In this document: positions 24,960-36,490 of the stretch, piece after piece
Position numbering within the stretch: position 1 is the stretch's first letter
Layout: the number at the start of each line of letters is the position of its first letter
Assembly (NCBI GenBank): GCA_020796225.1
Contig: CM036754.1
Span: 13,593,867 to 13,657,866, forward strand
Direction: 5' to 3'
From: Arion vulgaris
Lineage: Eukaryota; Mollusca; Gastropoda; Stylommatophora; Arionidae
Length of the DNA stretch: 64,000 nt
Position numbers and translations under genes: made by a program
Notes under the pieces: generated by a model
Told to the model about the DNA's origin: nothing
Databases searched by the model: none
The model's input: the letters and a program-made list of their open reading frames with translations, nothing else

Positions 24960-25620
24960 CATTCAGGCATTCACATCATTCACTTAATATTGAAGTCAGT
25001 CGTCATAGATACACTAGATAGTTAGAGTTAGTCAATGAAGTCATAACAACTCATACTATAGTAGTAGTCATACTCACTCTTCTTCTTCTTCTTCTTTGCG
25101 TTCGTTCTTTATGACCAATTTTAATCACTCTTTGTGATATGTTTGATCTTTGCCAAGAACGTGTATACGTTGCACATTGGTTTGGTAGGCCCCTAAACGC
25201 ATGCATAGAGTTCTACACACTTAGGACACATGCATCCGATTTCAGCCAAACCTCCTTAGTCCCCTTTTACGACATGCGTGGCAGGTAACAGTGGTTCTAT
25301 TCTTTACACCCCAAATTTGGGCCCCGGTAACCACTCGGGCGATCATACTCACTCATTGTGATTGTCATTATTTTTTTATCATCGTTATTGTTATCATTGT
25401 TCGTTATTGTTATCATTGTAATTGTTCGTTATTGTTATCATTCACTTATTGATATTGAAGTCAGTCGTCATAATGATACTCATAGATTATAGTTAGTCAA
25501 TGAAGTCATAACAACTCATACTATAGTAGTAGTCATACTCACTCATTGTGATTGTCATTATTTTTTTATCATCGTTATTGTTATCATTGTTCGTTATTGT
25601 TATCATTGTTGATTATTGAA
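24960..25620 (+). repeat. Tandem duplication, one copy carrying a SINE-1
   Basis: ATTGAAGTCAGTCGTCAT..TAGTCAATGAAGTCATAACAACTCATACTATAGTAGTAGTCATACTCACTC..TTATTGTTATCATTG is present twice in order (about 24990-25430 and 25445-25610). The first copy holds SINE-1 at 25080-25342 and the second is uninterrupted. The ends contain short GTTATTGTTATCATT repeats. Confidence 0.82.
25080..25342 (-). mobile_element. SINE-1, 12-bp target duplication
   Basis: TCATACTCACTC flanks at 25068-25079 and 25343-25354. The duplicated neighbour at 25500-25560 carries the same site once, unfilled. Confidence 0.92.
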
Positions 25621-25944
25621 AGAGAATGTTTAGTTTGTTAGTAAATTATTGTTATTTTCTGTTGCTCCTTCATCCATGATTCAACATTATGTTGAATATT
25701 GAATATTATATTAGTTACCGTGGGTTATATGAAATATTTATTTTAATTTATTGAACATTCACTTGATTGACTCGCTCAACTCTGTGAGCCCGTGACTGTG
25801 TGTGGGTCACTTGTAGCCTGTAGGTAGTACTGTGTGTGCGTGTCACTTGCAAATTTAATTTACAATCATAATGGTGTGAATGTGTAGTAAGGTTGATTAT
25901 GTTTGTTGTCTTCTGAAGGGTCTAAAGATGAATGATTTTCATTT

Positions 25945-26150
25945 CAGTGGGATTTACCCCATATTGCCATATGGCTAGGTCTCGCTCCACAGAAATGGTA
26001 TGCCACCTACCAAGAGTATTGCACAAAGCATGAACTCCGTAGTACTGCTAGGGATTTCCGGGAACAGAAAGGGGTGGTCCGGATTCGAACCTACGACTTT
26101 TGGAACACAGGCAATGGCTTAATCACTTGGCCATAGAGACACCTCCCCAC
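25945..26150 (-). mobile_element. SINE-4 copy
   Basis: The reverse strand starts with a good tRNA-like head: TGGCCAAGTGATTAAGCCAT (A box) and GTAGGTTCGAATCCGG (B box), followed by the family body. It is one of the best-preserved SINE-4 heads in the window. Confidence 0.78.
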
Positions 26151-26286
26151 CCCACCTGTCATCACTTGCAGATTGTGACCGACATATGGTGTACTTACTT
26201 TTCTTACTTATTCAGTTAGTAGTGTAAGTGGCATCAAGAACAGCCTTACGAACATGAATATCAGCTTACAAAGTGCCTTAAAAAGC

Positions 26287-26430
26287 ACACACAAGATCAC
26301 TACATTTCACCCCAACACTTCCATAAAGAAGTAAATGGTGGAAGAGAAGAAGAACAAACACACACAAGATCACTACGTTTCACCCCCAACATTTCCATAA
26401 AGAAGTAAATGGTGGAAGAGAAGAAGAAGT
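26287..26430 (+). repeat. Tandem duplication, unit about 70 bp
   Basis: ACACACAAGATCACTAC, CATAAAGAAGTAAATGGTGG and AGAGAAGAAGAA occur twice in the same order with few differences. Confidence 0.75.
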
Positions 26431-26574
26431 GTAAGTGGTACATGTCACAGGATTAACGGTCGCTTGAAGTTGTACAGTTTGCTCAGTGATACAATTAATA
26501 TGATAACAGTTATCATAACTGTACATATCATCAAATCATATATTATATATTTAATTATTTTGTTTACTTTATGA

Positions 26575-26835
26575 TCGCCAGTGTGTTGCCAGGGCCATGG
26601 AGAAGCATAGAATAGTAACACAGTGACCTACAAAGCATGTCGTAAGAGGCAACTGAGGTGGTGGCCTAGGGAAGCTACTCTAGTAAATAAAATGCGTAGC
26701 AGAAATCAGATGTGCTGGTCTACTTGTAGGCGTTTAACTGGCACAACATCAAATCGCTCTTAGGCTCAGATCACATACAAATCACAAAAAGTGGTTAACA
26801 AATGGTCGATATGGAACGTTTGAAGAAGAAGACTA
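26575..26835 (+). mobile_element. SINE-2 copy
   Basis: From GCCAGTGTGTTGCCAGGGCC to CGTTTGAAGAAGAAGA. Landmarks: AGAATAGTAACACAGTGACC, GTCGTAAGAGGCAACTGAGG, GATGTGCTGGTCTACTTGTA, CAAATCACAAAAAGTGGTTAAC. Confidence 0.78.
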
Positions 26836-27489
26836 TGATACATCTCTGCATATTTGGATAACCTCCAGTGATTTTGGGTAGTGCACAAGATGCAACTATT
26901 TTTCCCTCTTTCTGGCTAGGAACCAGAGATGAATGTCCACAGTGTACAATAAAACTAAGATGAAATACTCGGAAAACATCTTGATAGATACTCATTACTC
27001 TATAGAAGTATGCTGCACACTGTCATATAAGCCGCACAAAACCATGAGATATGCATGATACCAATTGCTACATGGCTTTGACTGTGAAAGAGTGGGAAGC
27101 TCTAGTTCTCAACAACTTATCATGTTATCCAAGAACTGGAGATCGTCTTCTCTTTTCTTTTTAATCTACCTTCTCTTTATCTCTTATTCCTTTCCATTCC
27201 TAATGATATGCAGGGCTGCATCTTATCACTAACATTTATATTTGTTTTTATTTTAATGTCCAAGTTCCTAATAGAACATAATAGTGAAATTGTTCCCAAC
27301 ACTTTGTCAGTTTTTACTTTCAGTTTCTGTAAGAAAACTATTGTTATATATTTTGGTTTTTAGCCCTAATCAAACTGATAACCTGAGGGAACTATTGTCC
27401 AATAAGACACAAATTTGTACTGATGGGCTACTAAGATTTTACAAAAATAAAACCCCAATTTATGTTCGAACATATACTCAAGTTTAAAG

Positions 27490-27690
27490 CAGAAGGATTC
27501 ATTTCATTGCACTGGGTTTTACCCATAAGGCTAGACCCTCTCGCAGAAATGGCATGCCACCTGCCGAAAGTATTGCACAAACTCCTTAGCTTCGTCAACA
27601 ATCCTTGGGGTCTCTGGGAAAAAATGCATTCGTAAACAGAACGATGTGGTCCAAATTCAAACCCAGTAAGGCAAAGACTGTAGCATGATG
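27490..27690 (-). mobile_element. SINE-4 copy
   Basis: Reversed family landmarks: GGGTTTTACCCATAAGGC, GAAATGGCATGCCACCTGCC, GGGGTCTCTGGGAAAAAATGC, then a reversed degenerate B box. It ends about 170 bp before the first DMAC1-like exon found. Confidence 0.7.
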
Positions 27691-27862
27691 TCAGATCTTC
27701 AGAGCTGACTCCAGCATAAGAACTGCAGATTATACCCACATATATTGAGAGTCGCAGATATACTTGTGTCTTTTGAAACACATTTTTATGAAGGGATAGT
27801 TGCCTAAGAGTTGGTGTTGTTATAAGAAAATCATAACTTCAGTTTTATGTTGCCGCCAACAG

Positions 27863-30800
27863 AATGAAGGATATTCACAAGGAAATCAGCAGCTGAACAA
27901 AGCAGTAACCAGTAAACTAGAAAGTAGTAGTCAGTCAACTCTTCATTCAGTTTTGTTGAAAGCTATACCATTAGCACCTGGAGACTGCCTGGAGTGTAAG
28001 CTTGTGGGTACTGGTGTGATGATGTTAAGTGGAGCGTTGGTGATGATGTCGGCTGTCACTGCAAGGAAACAGTAAGTGTTGGCCACTGATATTTTTTTCT
28101 GATAGTCTGACCTTGTCTTTTGACGTATGTTTAGCACTTTCTTCTTCTCTGTTTATGTAAAATTATCACCCCCATATCCACAGTTTTATCCAGTCCCTTT
28201 CAGTCCAGGTGTCATTGTTATAGCTTTTGGTTCAATTCTGCATCCTATGATCAGGTTTGACTGCAGGTTATGTAAGGCTGGACAGTCCTCAAGTAAATGA
28301 CTTAGTGAAATATCTTGAATAATTGACTCAATTATTTCTTTAGTTTTTTTCACCAGTAAAGGAAAGGAGTTAACTAACAGTGTACCAGCTGGTATGTTTA
28401 TTTGATAACATGAAATCCACAGATATTTTTCTGGTGTTCTTGCCATGGGAGCCTTTTGGTGTTTTTTTGTGGAAATATATGGGGAGGGGTTATAGGTTTG
28501 CCAGGTGTGTTATGAGTCAGTTAACTCTTTCACTCCCTATTTTATTTAAAACCTTTGTACACACTTATATTAGAACTGAATTAGCCACTATACTGACTTT
28601 TTGTCATCTTAAAAATACTAGAGCCTGTATATTAGCTTAGAAGAGTGAAGAGATTAATCACATTATGTGTGTATTACCTTATGTGCTCTTTTAAAATATT
28701 GATTATAGGGTTGTAGCAGATAATGCAAGCATATATTTTAGTTAAGTTTTGTCCCCCATGTGTTGCCGGGGCTTGCAAGAGGAGCAAAGAATAGTAACAC
28801 TGCGATCTACAAGGCTATCCTAGCTAACTTAGAGGTGACTGAGAGGCAAGGCTAAGTAAGAGGTGACTGAGGTAGGGGCCTAGGGAAGCTACCTAGTAAA
28901 TAAAAAGCATCACAGAAATCGGATGTGCTGGTCTACTTGTGGATGCATAACTGGCACAACATACAATTGCTCTTAGACTCAGATCACATACAAATCACAA
29001 AGAATGGTTTAACAAGTGGTCAATATGGAGCGTCAGAAGATAAAGTTAAGTTGTGTAGACTAATTCTTCTTCTTCTTTGCGTCGTCTTCTACCAAGTTTA
29101 ATCACTCTTTGTGATATGTTTGATCTTTGCCAAGAACGTATATACGTTGCACATTGGTTTAGTAGGCCCCTAAATGCATAGACTTATACATGTTTAGGAC
29201 ATGTGCATCCGATTTCAGCTAAACTTCCTTAGTCGCCTCTTATTAATAGCCGTCCATCGCAAGCGATGATGACAACAATCTCAGACGTGTACTGTTGCAC
29301 CTCTCTGGTGTGTGCGGAGGTGACTGTAGAGTCCAATCCTAGAACATAATCCCCGACCACAGGTGGGGCATACATGATCAAGGTTAGACATGTGCGTGTT
29401 GTGTGCTCTGTCTTTTTGCGCTGCTCGTTTTCTCTGTGACTCAACAATACGATGATTCTCAGCTATTCGGGTTCCTCTTTGTTGTTACAGCGCCACATTT
29501 GGCGATCTTGTGCAAGGGATTCCCAGCACGTATTGTCTATATCGAAGCATTTCAGAGACACTTTAAGAGTGTCTTTAAAGCGTTTTTCTGTCCACCAGCT
29601 AAACGCCTGCCCCTTCAAGCTCGCCATACATCAACTGTTTTGGGATGCGTTTATCAGGCATTCGAGCAACGTGACCGACCCATCTCAGTTGGGCCTTCTG
29701 CAACAGGGTGTTGACGCTGGGATCTTTGCTCTTGTGAGGACTTCGCTGTCTGGAATTTTGTCCTGCCAGTTTATTTTTAGTATTCTGCGTAGACAGCTTG
29801 TGTGGAAATGGTTTAATTTTCTTGCGTGTCTGCTATACACTGTCCATGTCTCGCTATGACAGCAGCGTTGTTAGCACTATGGCCTGGTAAACCTTCAGCT
29901 TTGTGACTATGCTTATCCCTTCCGCTCCCACACAGTGACACGTAACCTTCCGAACGCAGCACTGGCTTTGGATATCCTATTGTGGACCTCAGAATCTATG
30001 TTTGCCGATCTGGATAGGAGGCTGCCAAGATAAGCAAAGTTGTCCGTTGACTGGAGACGCTGGTGTTTAATGTTGATGACTGGATCGTAATACTGTTCTC
30101 TAGGGCGGGCTGGAACATGACCTCTGTTTTTTGGTGTTAATGGTGAGGCCAAACCTATCACAGGCCATTGAGAACTTGTCCATGTAAGTCTGCATTTCTT
30201 CCTCAGAGTTGGTAGCGAGGGCACAGTCATCAGCAAACAACAGGTTTGAGATAGTTGATTCTTTTACCTTGGTGGAGGATTTTAACCTCCGAAGATTGAA
30301 TAGGTTACCGTCTGTCCTGTATCTAATCTTTACCCCATGTTCGGCGCCTTCCCAAAAGACATCCGTGAGCATGGCAGCAAACATCATGCTGAAGAGTGTT
30401 GGGGCCAGTACACAGCCCTGTTTGACGCGTTGAGTGACATGGAAGGCTTCCACAGCTCCTTCGTCAAGTACACGTGCCATCATGCCCTCGTGAAACTGTT
30501 GGACGATCTTGATGAATTTCCTTGGGCATCCAAATTTTTCCATGATCTTCCATAGACCCTCCCTGTTAACTGTGTCGAAAGCCTTTGTCAGATCGACAAA
30601 GACCATATAGAGGTTACGGTGCTGCTCTTGGCATTTCTCCTGTAGTTGGCGAGCAGCAAATATCATGTCTGCTGTTCCACGACCTGCTCTGAAGCCACAT
30701 TGGGTCTCAGGGAGTAGGTCCTGTTCCAGGTGATCGATTAATCGATTGAGGAGGACTCTGGCCAGTATTTTGCCAGCGATTGACAGGAGGGAGATCCCCT

Positions 30801-33800
30801 GTGGTTATCGAGGCCTGGCGGTTTCTTTCCGCTTGTACAGGTGGACAATAGTGGCATCCTTTAATTCCTGTGGCACACGTTCGTTGCACCAAATGGATGT
30901 AAATAACTCTGTCAATTTTAGCATCAACGTGGCCTCCTTCTTGTAGACTTCGGTTGGTATTGAGTCCGCACCGGTGCCTTCCCGCTGGACATCTGGCTTG
31001 TTGCCTTCTTGACCTCTGCTAAGGTAGGTGGAATATCAAGATTGGCATTGATTGGGACCTGGGGCATGCGCTCTATGGCTTCATAACATATAGTGGATGG
31101 ATGGTTGAGGACAGAACGGAAGTGTTCTGCCCAGCGATTTAGTATCTGAGGCTTGTCAATTAGTAGCCTTGCTCCATCTGCATCGAGTATGGGAGTGGGG
31201 TGAGATTGTTGAGGTCCGTAAACAGTTTTTAGGGCATCGTAGAAGCGTTTGAAATCATGTCTGTCTGCATATATCTGGATTTCATCAGATATTTTGCTTA
31301 GCCATGCGTCTTGTAATTTCCTGATTCTCTCTTGAGCCCTTCTACGAGCATCTAGGAAAGCTGTTTTTTGGATGATGATGATGGGTCATTTTGATAGGCT
31401 CTGTATGTCTCATGTTTCGTGAGAAGGATAGACTTGATTTCTTCGTCATTTTCGTCAAACCAGTCGTGGCTCTTGCGTACAGAGTGTCCTATGAGCTCAG
31501 AGGTAGATAGGTACACGGTGTCTCTGAGGGCAGTCCAGTCATCGTCCACGCTGGTTTTGCCAAATTGGAGGTCCTTCAACTTGTCGTCCAGGTCTCTTAT
31601 TAAACTTTCGGTGACAGTGGAGCTTTTCAATTTGGAGACTGCCAGCTTTTTTTGTTGGTTTGTGACCCTGGTGACGTTTTCTAGGCTTGATGCGGAGGTT
31701 GAGCTTTGACACGATCAATCTATGATCGGTCCAACATTCTGCTCCGCACATAGCCTTTGTGACTCTGACGTCACGTCTGTCATTTTCCTTACGATGACGT
31801 AGTCAATGAGGTGCCATTGTTTGGAACGGGATGCATCCATGACGTTTTGTTTCGGGTTGGTAAACGAAACAAGGAGTTTGTAATTGTTAGGTCGTGGGCA
31901 GCACATAGTCTGAGTAATAGAAGCCCATTACTATTGCACTTGCCCACGCCGTGTACTCCTAGTACTCCATCCCAGACCCGATGGTCTGTCCCTACTCTGG
32001 CATTGAAGTCCCCGAGTATGATGAGCTTCTCAGACCTTGGGACCGCTGAGATGGCTGAGTCAAGGTCCTCGTAGAAACCATCCTTGATTTCGCTTGGATT
32101 TGTCATTGTCGGGCGTAGACGCTGAGTAAAGTGGCACTCTTTTTCTCTCTAGTGAGATCTGAAGAGTCATCACTCTGTCACTGACACCTTTTGGGAGTCT
32201 GGTGAGGTCGCGCACAAGATGAGATTTGACAGCAAACCCTACACCAGATTCCCGACGTTCTGTATTGGCTCTCCCACTCCAAAAGAAAGTGTAACCTCCG
32301 CCCACCTCTGACAGCTGACCCTCGTCAGGAGTCTGGTCTCACTCAAGGCAGCTATGTCGATATCGTAGCGTGCCAGTTCTCTAGCCACGAGTGCAGTCCG
32401 TCTCTCAGGTCTTTCAGCTTTGTTGTTATCTAATAGTGTTCGCACGTTCCACGCGCCTATGGTGAGAGCTTTAAGCGTGTTCTTCATGTTGTGTGATTTG
32501 TGTTGTATGTAGTTGTCTGAAACTGTAGCTTGCGCTGTATTTGGATTATAGTGAGGAAAAGTTGCGCTATTCGTCAACCTCACTCTCTCGTCCAGGACTA
32601 TCTGTATCCAGGGGCAAGACAAGTCAAGACGACTGGAGATAGTGCCAGATGCAGTGGATGACCAGGGCTTTCTAAAGTGCCTCGCCGTGCTCTATGCGGT
32701 CCACACCGCTCTGCTGTGATCGCCTTTCTAACCGTTGAGCCAGCTAGTGGCCTCATCCGCGAAGTCAGCCGGATCCAGTCTTTGCATGCATAGGCAGACA
32801 GTGCCTAGATTACCGATGCTGCTAGACACATCGGTTTCCCTCACCTGGTTTGATCACCGAATAGGCGATGTAACCGTTGTAGTCGCTGTGCATGTTACAG
32901 CTAAACTACAGGCAAGAGTTTTGTGTTGTAGTCACGTTACAACTATTGTTCCGGCCGCCCTGCTGTGTGTAAGTTTACATTTCCAGAAGCGGCGCGATGG
33001 CGGTAGGATAGACCTGTCCTTGCATGTGTGTCTGTCCGAAAAATTACTGGACAATTCTCTTGTCCCAAGGTGTGCTGGTATTTTCATCAGCACATAACAG
33101 GAACCTTTGCAGACAACACACTGACGCTTTTAACAGGTTCCGTACGTGACCTTGACCTTCCTTGACCTTCCTGGTGATGCGTGAAGTGTTTCTTTTGTTG
33201 GGTGGAATCGCGTGGTAGTTTTCAGCGCTTGGCGTTAATTGAAAATTTTTATCGATAACTGGTGTCGACTAGAAACACGATCTTATTTTCTATTTACACT
33301 GTAGTAGAATATAATTGATGATGATAGTAACACAATTACACCTTGAGTTCTTTCACTGCTTATACACAACCGAATAATGGTATAAATATATATGTACTCC
33401 GTTTCGAATTTACACAGATTAATTAATTTTTTTTAAAGTTCAAGAGCAAATAGTTAACACGCCCGCACACTGGGCGACCGGCTGAGAGTCGCCTCTTACT
33501 ACATGCATGGCAGGTAAATGTGGTTCTATTCTTTACACTCCAAATTTGGGCCCTGGTAACCACTCGGGTGGGAGTAGACTAATTGATTTTCCTATAGCAA
33601 AAAATGTTTATAAAAATGTATTCATTTTCAGAAACCCAAAACTTGCAGGTTTTAACCGCACAATCTACTTTCTGCTCTGCGGCAGCTTATTTCTGGGTAA
33701 GCAGTATCTGTTTTGTCAATACTTAATTTTAAGGGGGGGAAAATGTGCAATATTTGGGCAAGGTAATTCTAAACATAGAAGGATGCAGGATTGTGAAGCA

Positions 33801-35437
33801 ATAGAGATTTTATGGTGCTAGATCATTTCAGTTTTAGGGAAGATGTGCAATCTCCTTTATGTTATTGCCATTGTTTAGAACCTCAAGGACTCTTATCCAC
33901 CTCTCGCCAACTACTTTAACAAGTCAGTAAAGGGAGATGATTACAGCCAACTCTAGCCTAAGGCAAATTCCCATTGGAGTGGGCTGACTTTATAGGACCT
34001 TGGATGATTTATTGCAATTTTACATGATTTGTTTAGTCCATTGTTATTTATTGAAAAGTGTTAATAATACTATTATTCATTTCTGTAAAATTTAATTTGG
34101 GACATAACTATTGTTTTCGCATATTGTGCCATTAAAAAAATTAGTTAGTCTTAATCTAACAATACTGGAATTCAAGGGTGAGGTGACTTCTGGAAATTTC
34201 CACTAGCTAGTCCACCTGATGCTGGATGTGATTTGTGGGGTCGCCTATTCAATCAGTGAGTTAACATATGCCTAGCCAGGGTGTGAATACTGGACTCTGC
34301 AGACAAGGTGAAAGAAACCATATGGTTCAACATGAAAGACAGTGGTTTACCCGTAATACGTTGGGGAACATAAGGCGCACAGTTCGTCTCATAGATGCCT
34401 AGCGTAGTATCTACTCGGTAATAACTGATAAGAACAATACTATGACTTCAAACCTGATTCACAAATATCCATATATTTGTGTGTTTTTGCCAGGTTTATT
34501 CCACTTCTGTGCCATAACTAACATACTTCATCTTTAGTAGACCAGGCTGTGTTTTCTGTTTGGGTTGTCACCTGTAGTCACTATATCTCCTGATGATGTA
34601 GTTTGGCTTGTTTACCAATGTTTCCTTTCCCTTGGTTGTAGCTTATAGCGACTCTTGCTTGCTTGATATTTCAGACATTGAACATATGGGCTATTTTATT
34701 TGGACCTCCAGTTGCCCCAACCCATCCTGCTGGGAAAAACCTCATTGGGGTGCAATTTATAATTAGTCTAGTATGAAACTGGTTTATACTGCAACTCACA
34801 CCCCATGTCTGAAAACTGACCTACTGTCCGCCACATCTGGTTGAGAATGGCTGTGTTTCTTCTTGGATCTGAACACACAAAAAACACAAGAGCTATAACT
34901 AATGATTCTAGAAAAGGGAGACATTTCCTTCAGCAATGAAATTACTAAGGATGCTAGGACAGGTACATATTTCACCTATATATCTGGCACTGCAGACTCA
35001 ACAGACACTTACATAGACTAGGAATAAATCAAACAGCTCTCTGTCAGTGAGGTGTAACAGACACCGTAGCATGTCCTGCAAGACTGTCCTCTCCTGGGTG
35101 AGCTGAGAAGCAACATGTGGTCACACCTAGTCGACCAGAAAATTAAGCTTTGGATAAACCTGACAGACCTCAAGCTGACTGCCCAGTTTGTAGTCCACAG
35201 TGAATTAAGCATATGACCAGAGATTGCAGAAGTTTATGTCTTCACAAAGACAATTTTGTCAGTTTTTCAATTTTGTTTGTGTTTAACTTTACAGGCCATT
35301 TTTTCCCTTCTCAATTTGACTGTAATCCATTTTAAATCTTCTACTTTGCAGGTTTAGAAGTCACAGCATTTTGTAGACTCTTTGATGTTGGACCATTTGA
35401 CAAGTTCAGTGGAAAATCTATCAATACAAAACAATGA
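27863..35437 (+). CDS. DMAC1/TMEM261-like mitochondrial membrane protein, 3' three exons
   Basis: Exons 27863-28071, 33632-33696 and 35352-35437, joined by GT-AG introns with matching phases (2, then 1), encode about 119 residues to a TGA. After a Ser/Gln-rich N-terminal part comes [20 protein letters not shown], a C-x-x-C motif leading into a first membrane helix; a second helix ([14 protein letters not shown], continued in the last exon) follows. A CxxC-led two-helix hairpin of this length is the pattern of human DMAC1 (distal membrane-arm assembly factor of respiratory complex I, inner mitochondrial membrane). The start codon was not found: the frame is closed by TAG at 27797, so an upstream exon must supply it through the acceptor ending at 27862. 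The intron 28072-33631 contains LINE-2. The family call is from memory of motifs and is moderate. Confidence 0.5.
28186..28345 (-). mobile_element. Jockey-like LINE C-terminal fragment
   Basis: The minus strand reads [19 protein letters not shown], matching the H-x-L-x-x-C-P block after the RNase H-like region of Jockey-type ORF2 proteins (compare 35010 and 56270). Confidence 0.5.
28749..29043 (+). mobile_element. SINE-2 copy with internal duplication
   Basis: Flanked by AGTTAAGTT (28740-28748; 29044-29052). The AGAGGTGACTGAGG block is present twice (about 28830-28875), so the head is slightly longer than in other copies. Ends GGAGCGTCAGAAGATA. Confidence 0.75.
29055..29242 (-). mobile_element. 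SINE-1, 5' truncated
   Basis: The tail (CTTCTTCTTTGCGTCG) to AGTCGCCTCTTA is present, but the first 90 bp or so of the family are missing. LINE-2 sequence begins exactly where the SINE stops. Confidence 0.75.
29243..33170 (-). mobile_element. LINE-2, nearly full length, inactivated
   Basis: A 3.9-kb non-LTR retrotransposon. The 5' leader (about 32640-33170) is GC-richer than its surroundings. The APE-type endonuclease (32530-31700) shows [38 protein letters not shown] and WTDHRLI, with the catalytic Glu, Asp/Asn and His in place. The reverse transcriptase (31000-29900) shows [30 protein letters not shown] and LLFADDCAL (FADD active site). The frame is broken at least four times (near 32330, 32150, 31830 and in the RT), so it cannot encode an active protein. 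Proteins of this type are often annotated as craniofacial-development-protein-2-like. It lies inside the long intron of the DMAC1-like gene, opposite in sense. Confidence 0.85.
33456..33572 (-). repeat. SINE-1 head fragment
   Basis: Reverse complement of the head only (CACCCGAGTGGTTACCAGGG to TAAGAGGCGACT). It sits 60 bp upstream of exon 33632-33696. Confidence 0.7.
33700..35000 (+). other. Intron of the DMAC1-like gene, nothing recognised
   Basis: Unique-looking AT-rich sequence between exons 33632-33696 and 35352-35437. No repeat family was identified before the Jockey-like piece at 35010. Confidence 0.45.
35010..35220 (+). mobile_element. Jockey-like LINE C-terminal fragment
   Basis: In one frame, after an indel, it reads [20 protein letters not shown], then [20 protein letters not shown] and ends at a stop. 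This is the post-RNase H end of a Jockey-like ORF2. Confidence 0.55.
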
Positions 35438-35816
35438 TGTTGCTCTTCTTGTCATTACAAGAAAAAATGATCCTTTCAAATTTGTATCAGTCTGATTCCT
35501 GTAATACTTGTCACTCCACAGTGATAAGTTTCTGTCAGTTTATCACCCAGCAAGCAGTCATTGATAATATACTGACAGACTTGATTGTAGTAATGTTTAC
35601 AAACACTCAGGGCATCACATACGTGCGCTGTCTCTTTCAGTTTATGAAAGTTTCTGTGGCAGAGAATCTATAGTAGCTCTGGCAACGATTTTGGATTTCC
35701 CTTCAAATGATGCTTATGTCTGTGTGGTGATAGGACCAATATTTTTTACTGCGTATTTAATTTGTTGGAAACATGAAGCTGTGATGTGTGAGACAATTTA
35801 TCATTTTGTTATTTTT

Positions 35817-35840
35817 GAATAAACTATAAATAAACTTTTC
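35817..35840 (+). terminator. Candidate polyadenylation signals of the DMAC1-like gene
   Basis: Two AATAAA hexamers (in GAATAAACTATAAATAAAC) lie about 380 bp after the stop codon at 35435-35437, followed by a T-rich stretch. Confidence 0.6.
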
Positions 35841-36319
35841 AATATATTCAAATTTTTTATTGGGTAAGTGCACACACACAGACACACATAAACAAAATAT
35901 TGATCACACAGAAGCTGCAAACTTTCATCAGACAAAACAAATTGATCTTAAAAGAGCAAATCTACTTCTACTTTAAGTATACCCATAAACAATTCAAAGA
36001 AAAATGATTGGATAAATTAATAAATGATGATTAATTTACATCTTGAGAACAGAAATAATATTACGGTAATCACGTCACGTAAACTAGTTACAAATGAGTG
36101 AACTATGATGTCTTAAATATCTTCTAAAGACACACAAAACAACAAAACCAGTCGACAGAAACAGATTACTGGGAGATGATATATTCGTTTCAATTTGGGA
36201 TTTCTTCATTGCATGTTTTGCCATATGTACAAGGCTACATAACAAAAGTTCCTTTGAATGACCAGAACAAAGAAAATGAAAAATATAAACATACTAAAAA
36301 ACCATAACATCTAGGAACA

Positions 36320-36490
36320 CCAGCTTGATAGGATCATCATCATTGCAATGTGGTGAGTAACCATGTGTGTTCCAATCTCTTTCTTACACAGGAAGGTGGC
36401 AGTGCACAATTCTGTAACACAGACGAGGGTCCCGGATGTAATTTGAAAGAAAGTAAAATTATTTTGTAGGATTTTTATACACCTGTTCAT
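36320..36490 (-). repeat. SINE-5 3' part
   Basis: GATAGGATCATCATCATTGC through TTTCTTACACAGGAAGGTGG to the ATTTTGTAGGATTT end, reverse complement of 8090-8400 and alignable with 50510-50700. Confidence 0.7.

Noticed and set aside
30209..30555. Plus-strand frames opposite the LINE-2 reverse transcriptase
   Set aside because: Shadows of the real minus-strand RT, which holds the motif order.
31789..32622. Host gene of the craniofacial-development-protein-2 type
   Set aside because: This is the endonuclease domain of LINE-2, continuous with an RT and broken by frameshifts; the name is a known misannotation of LINE endonucleases.
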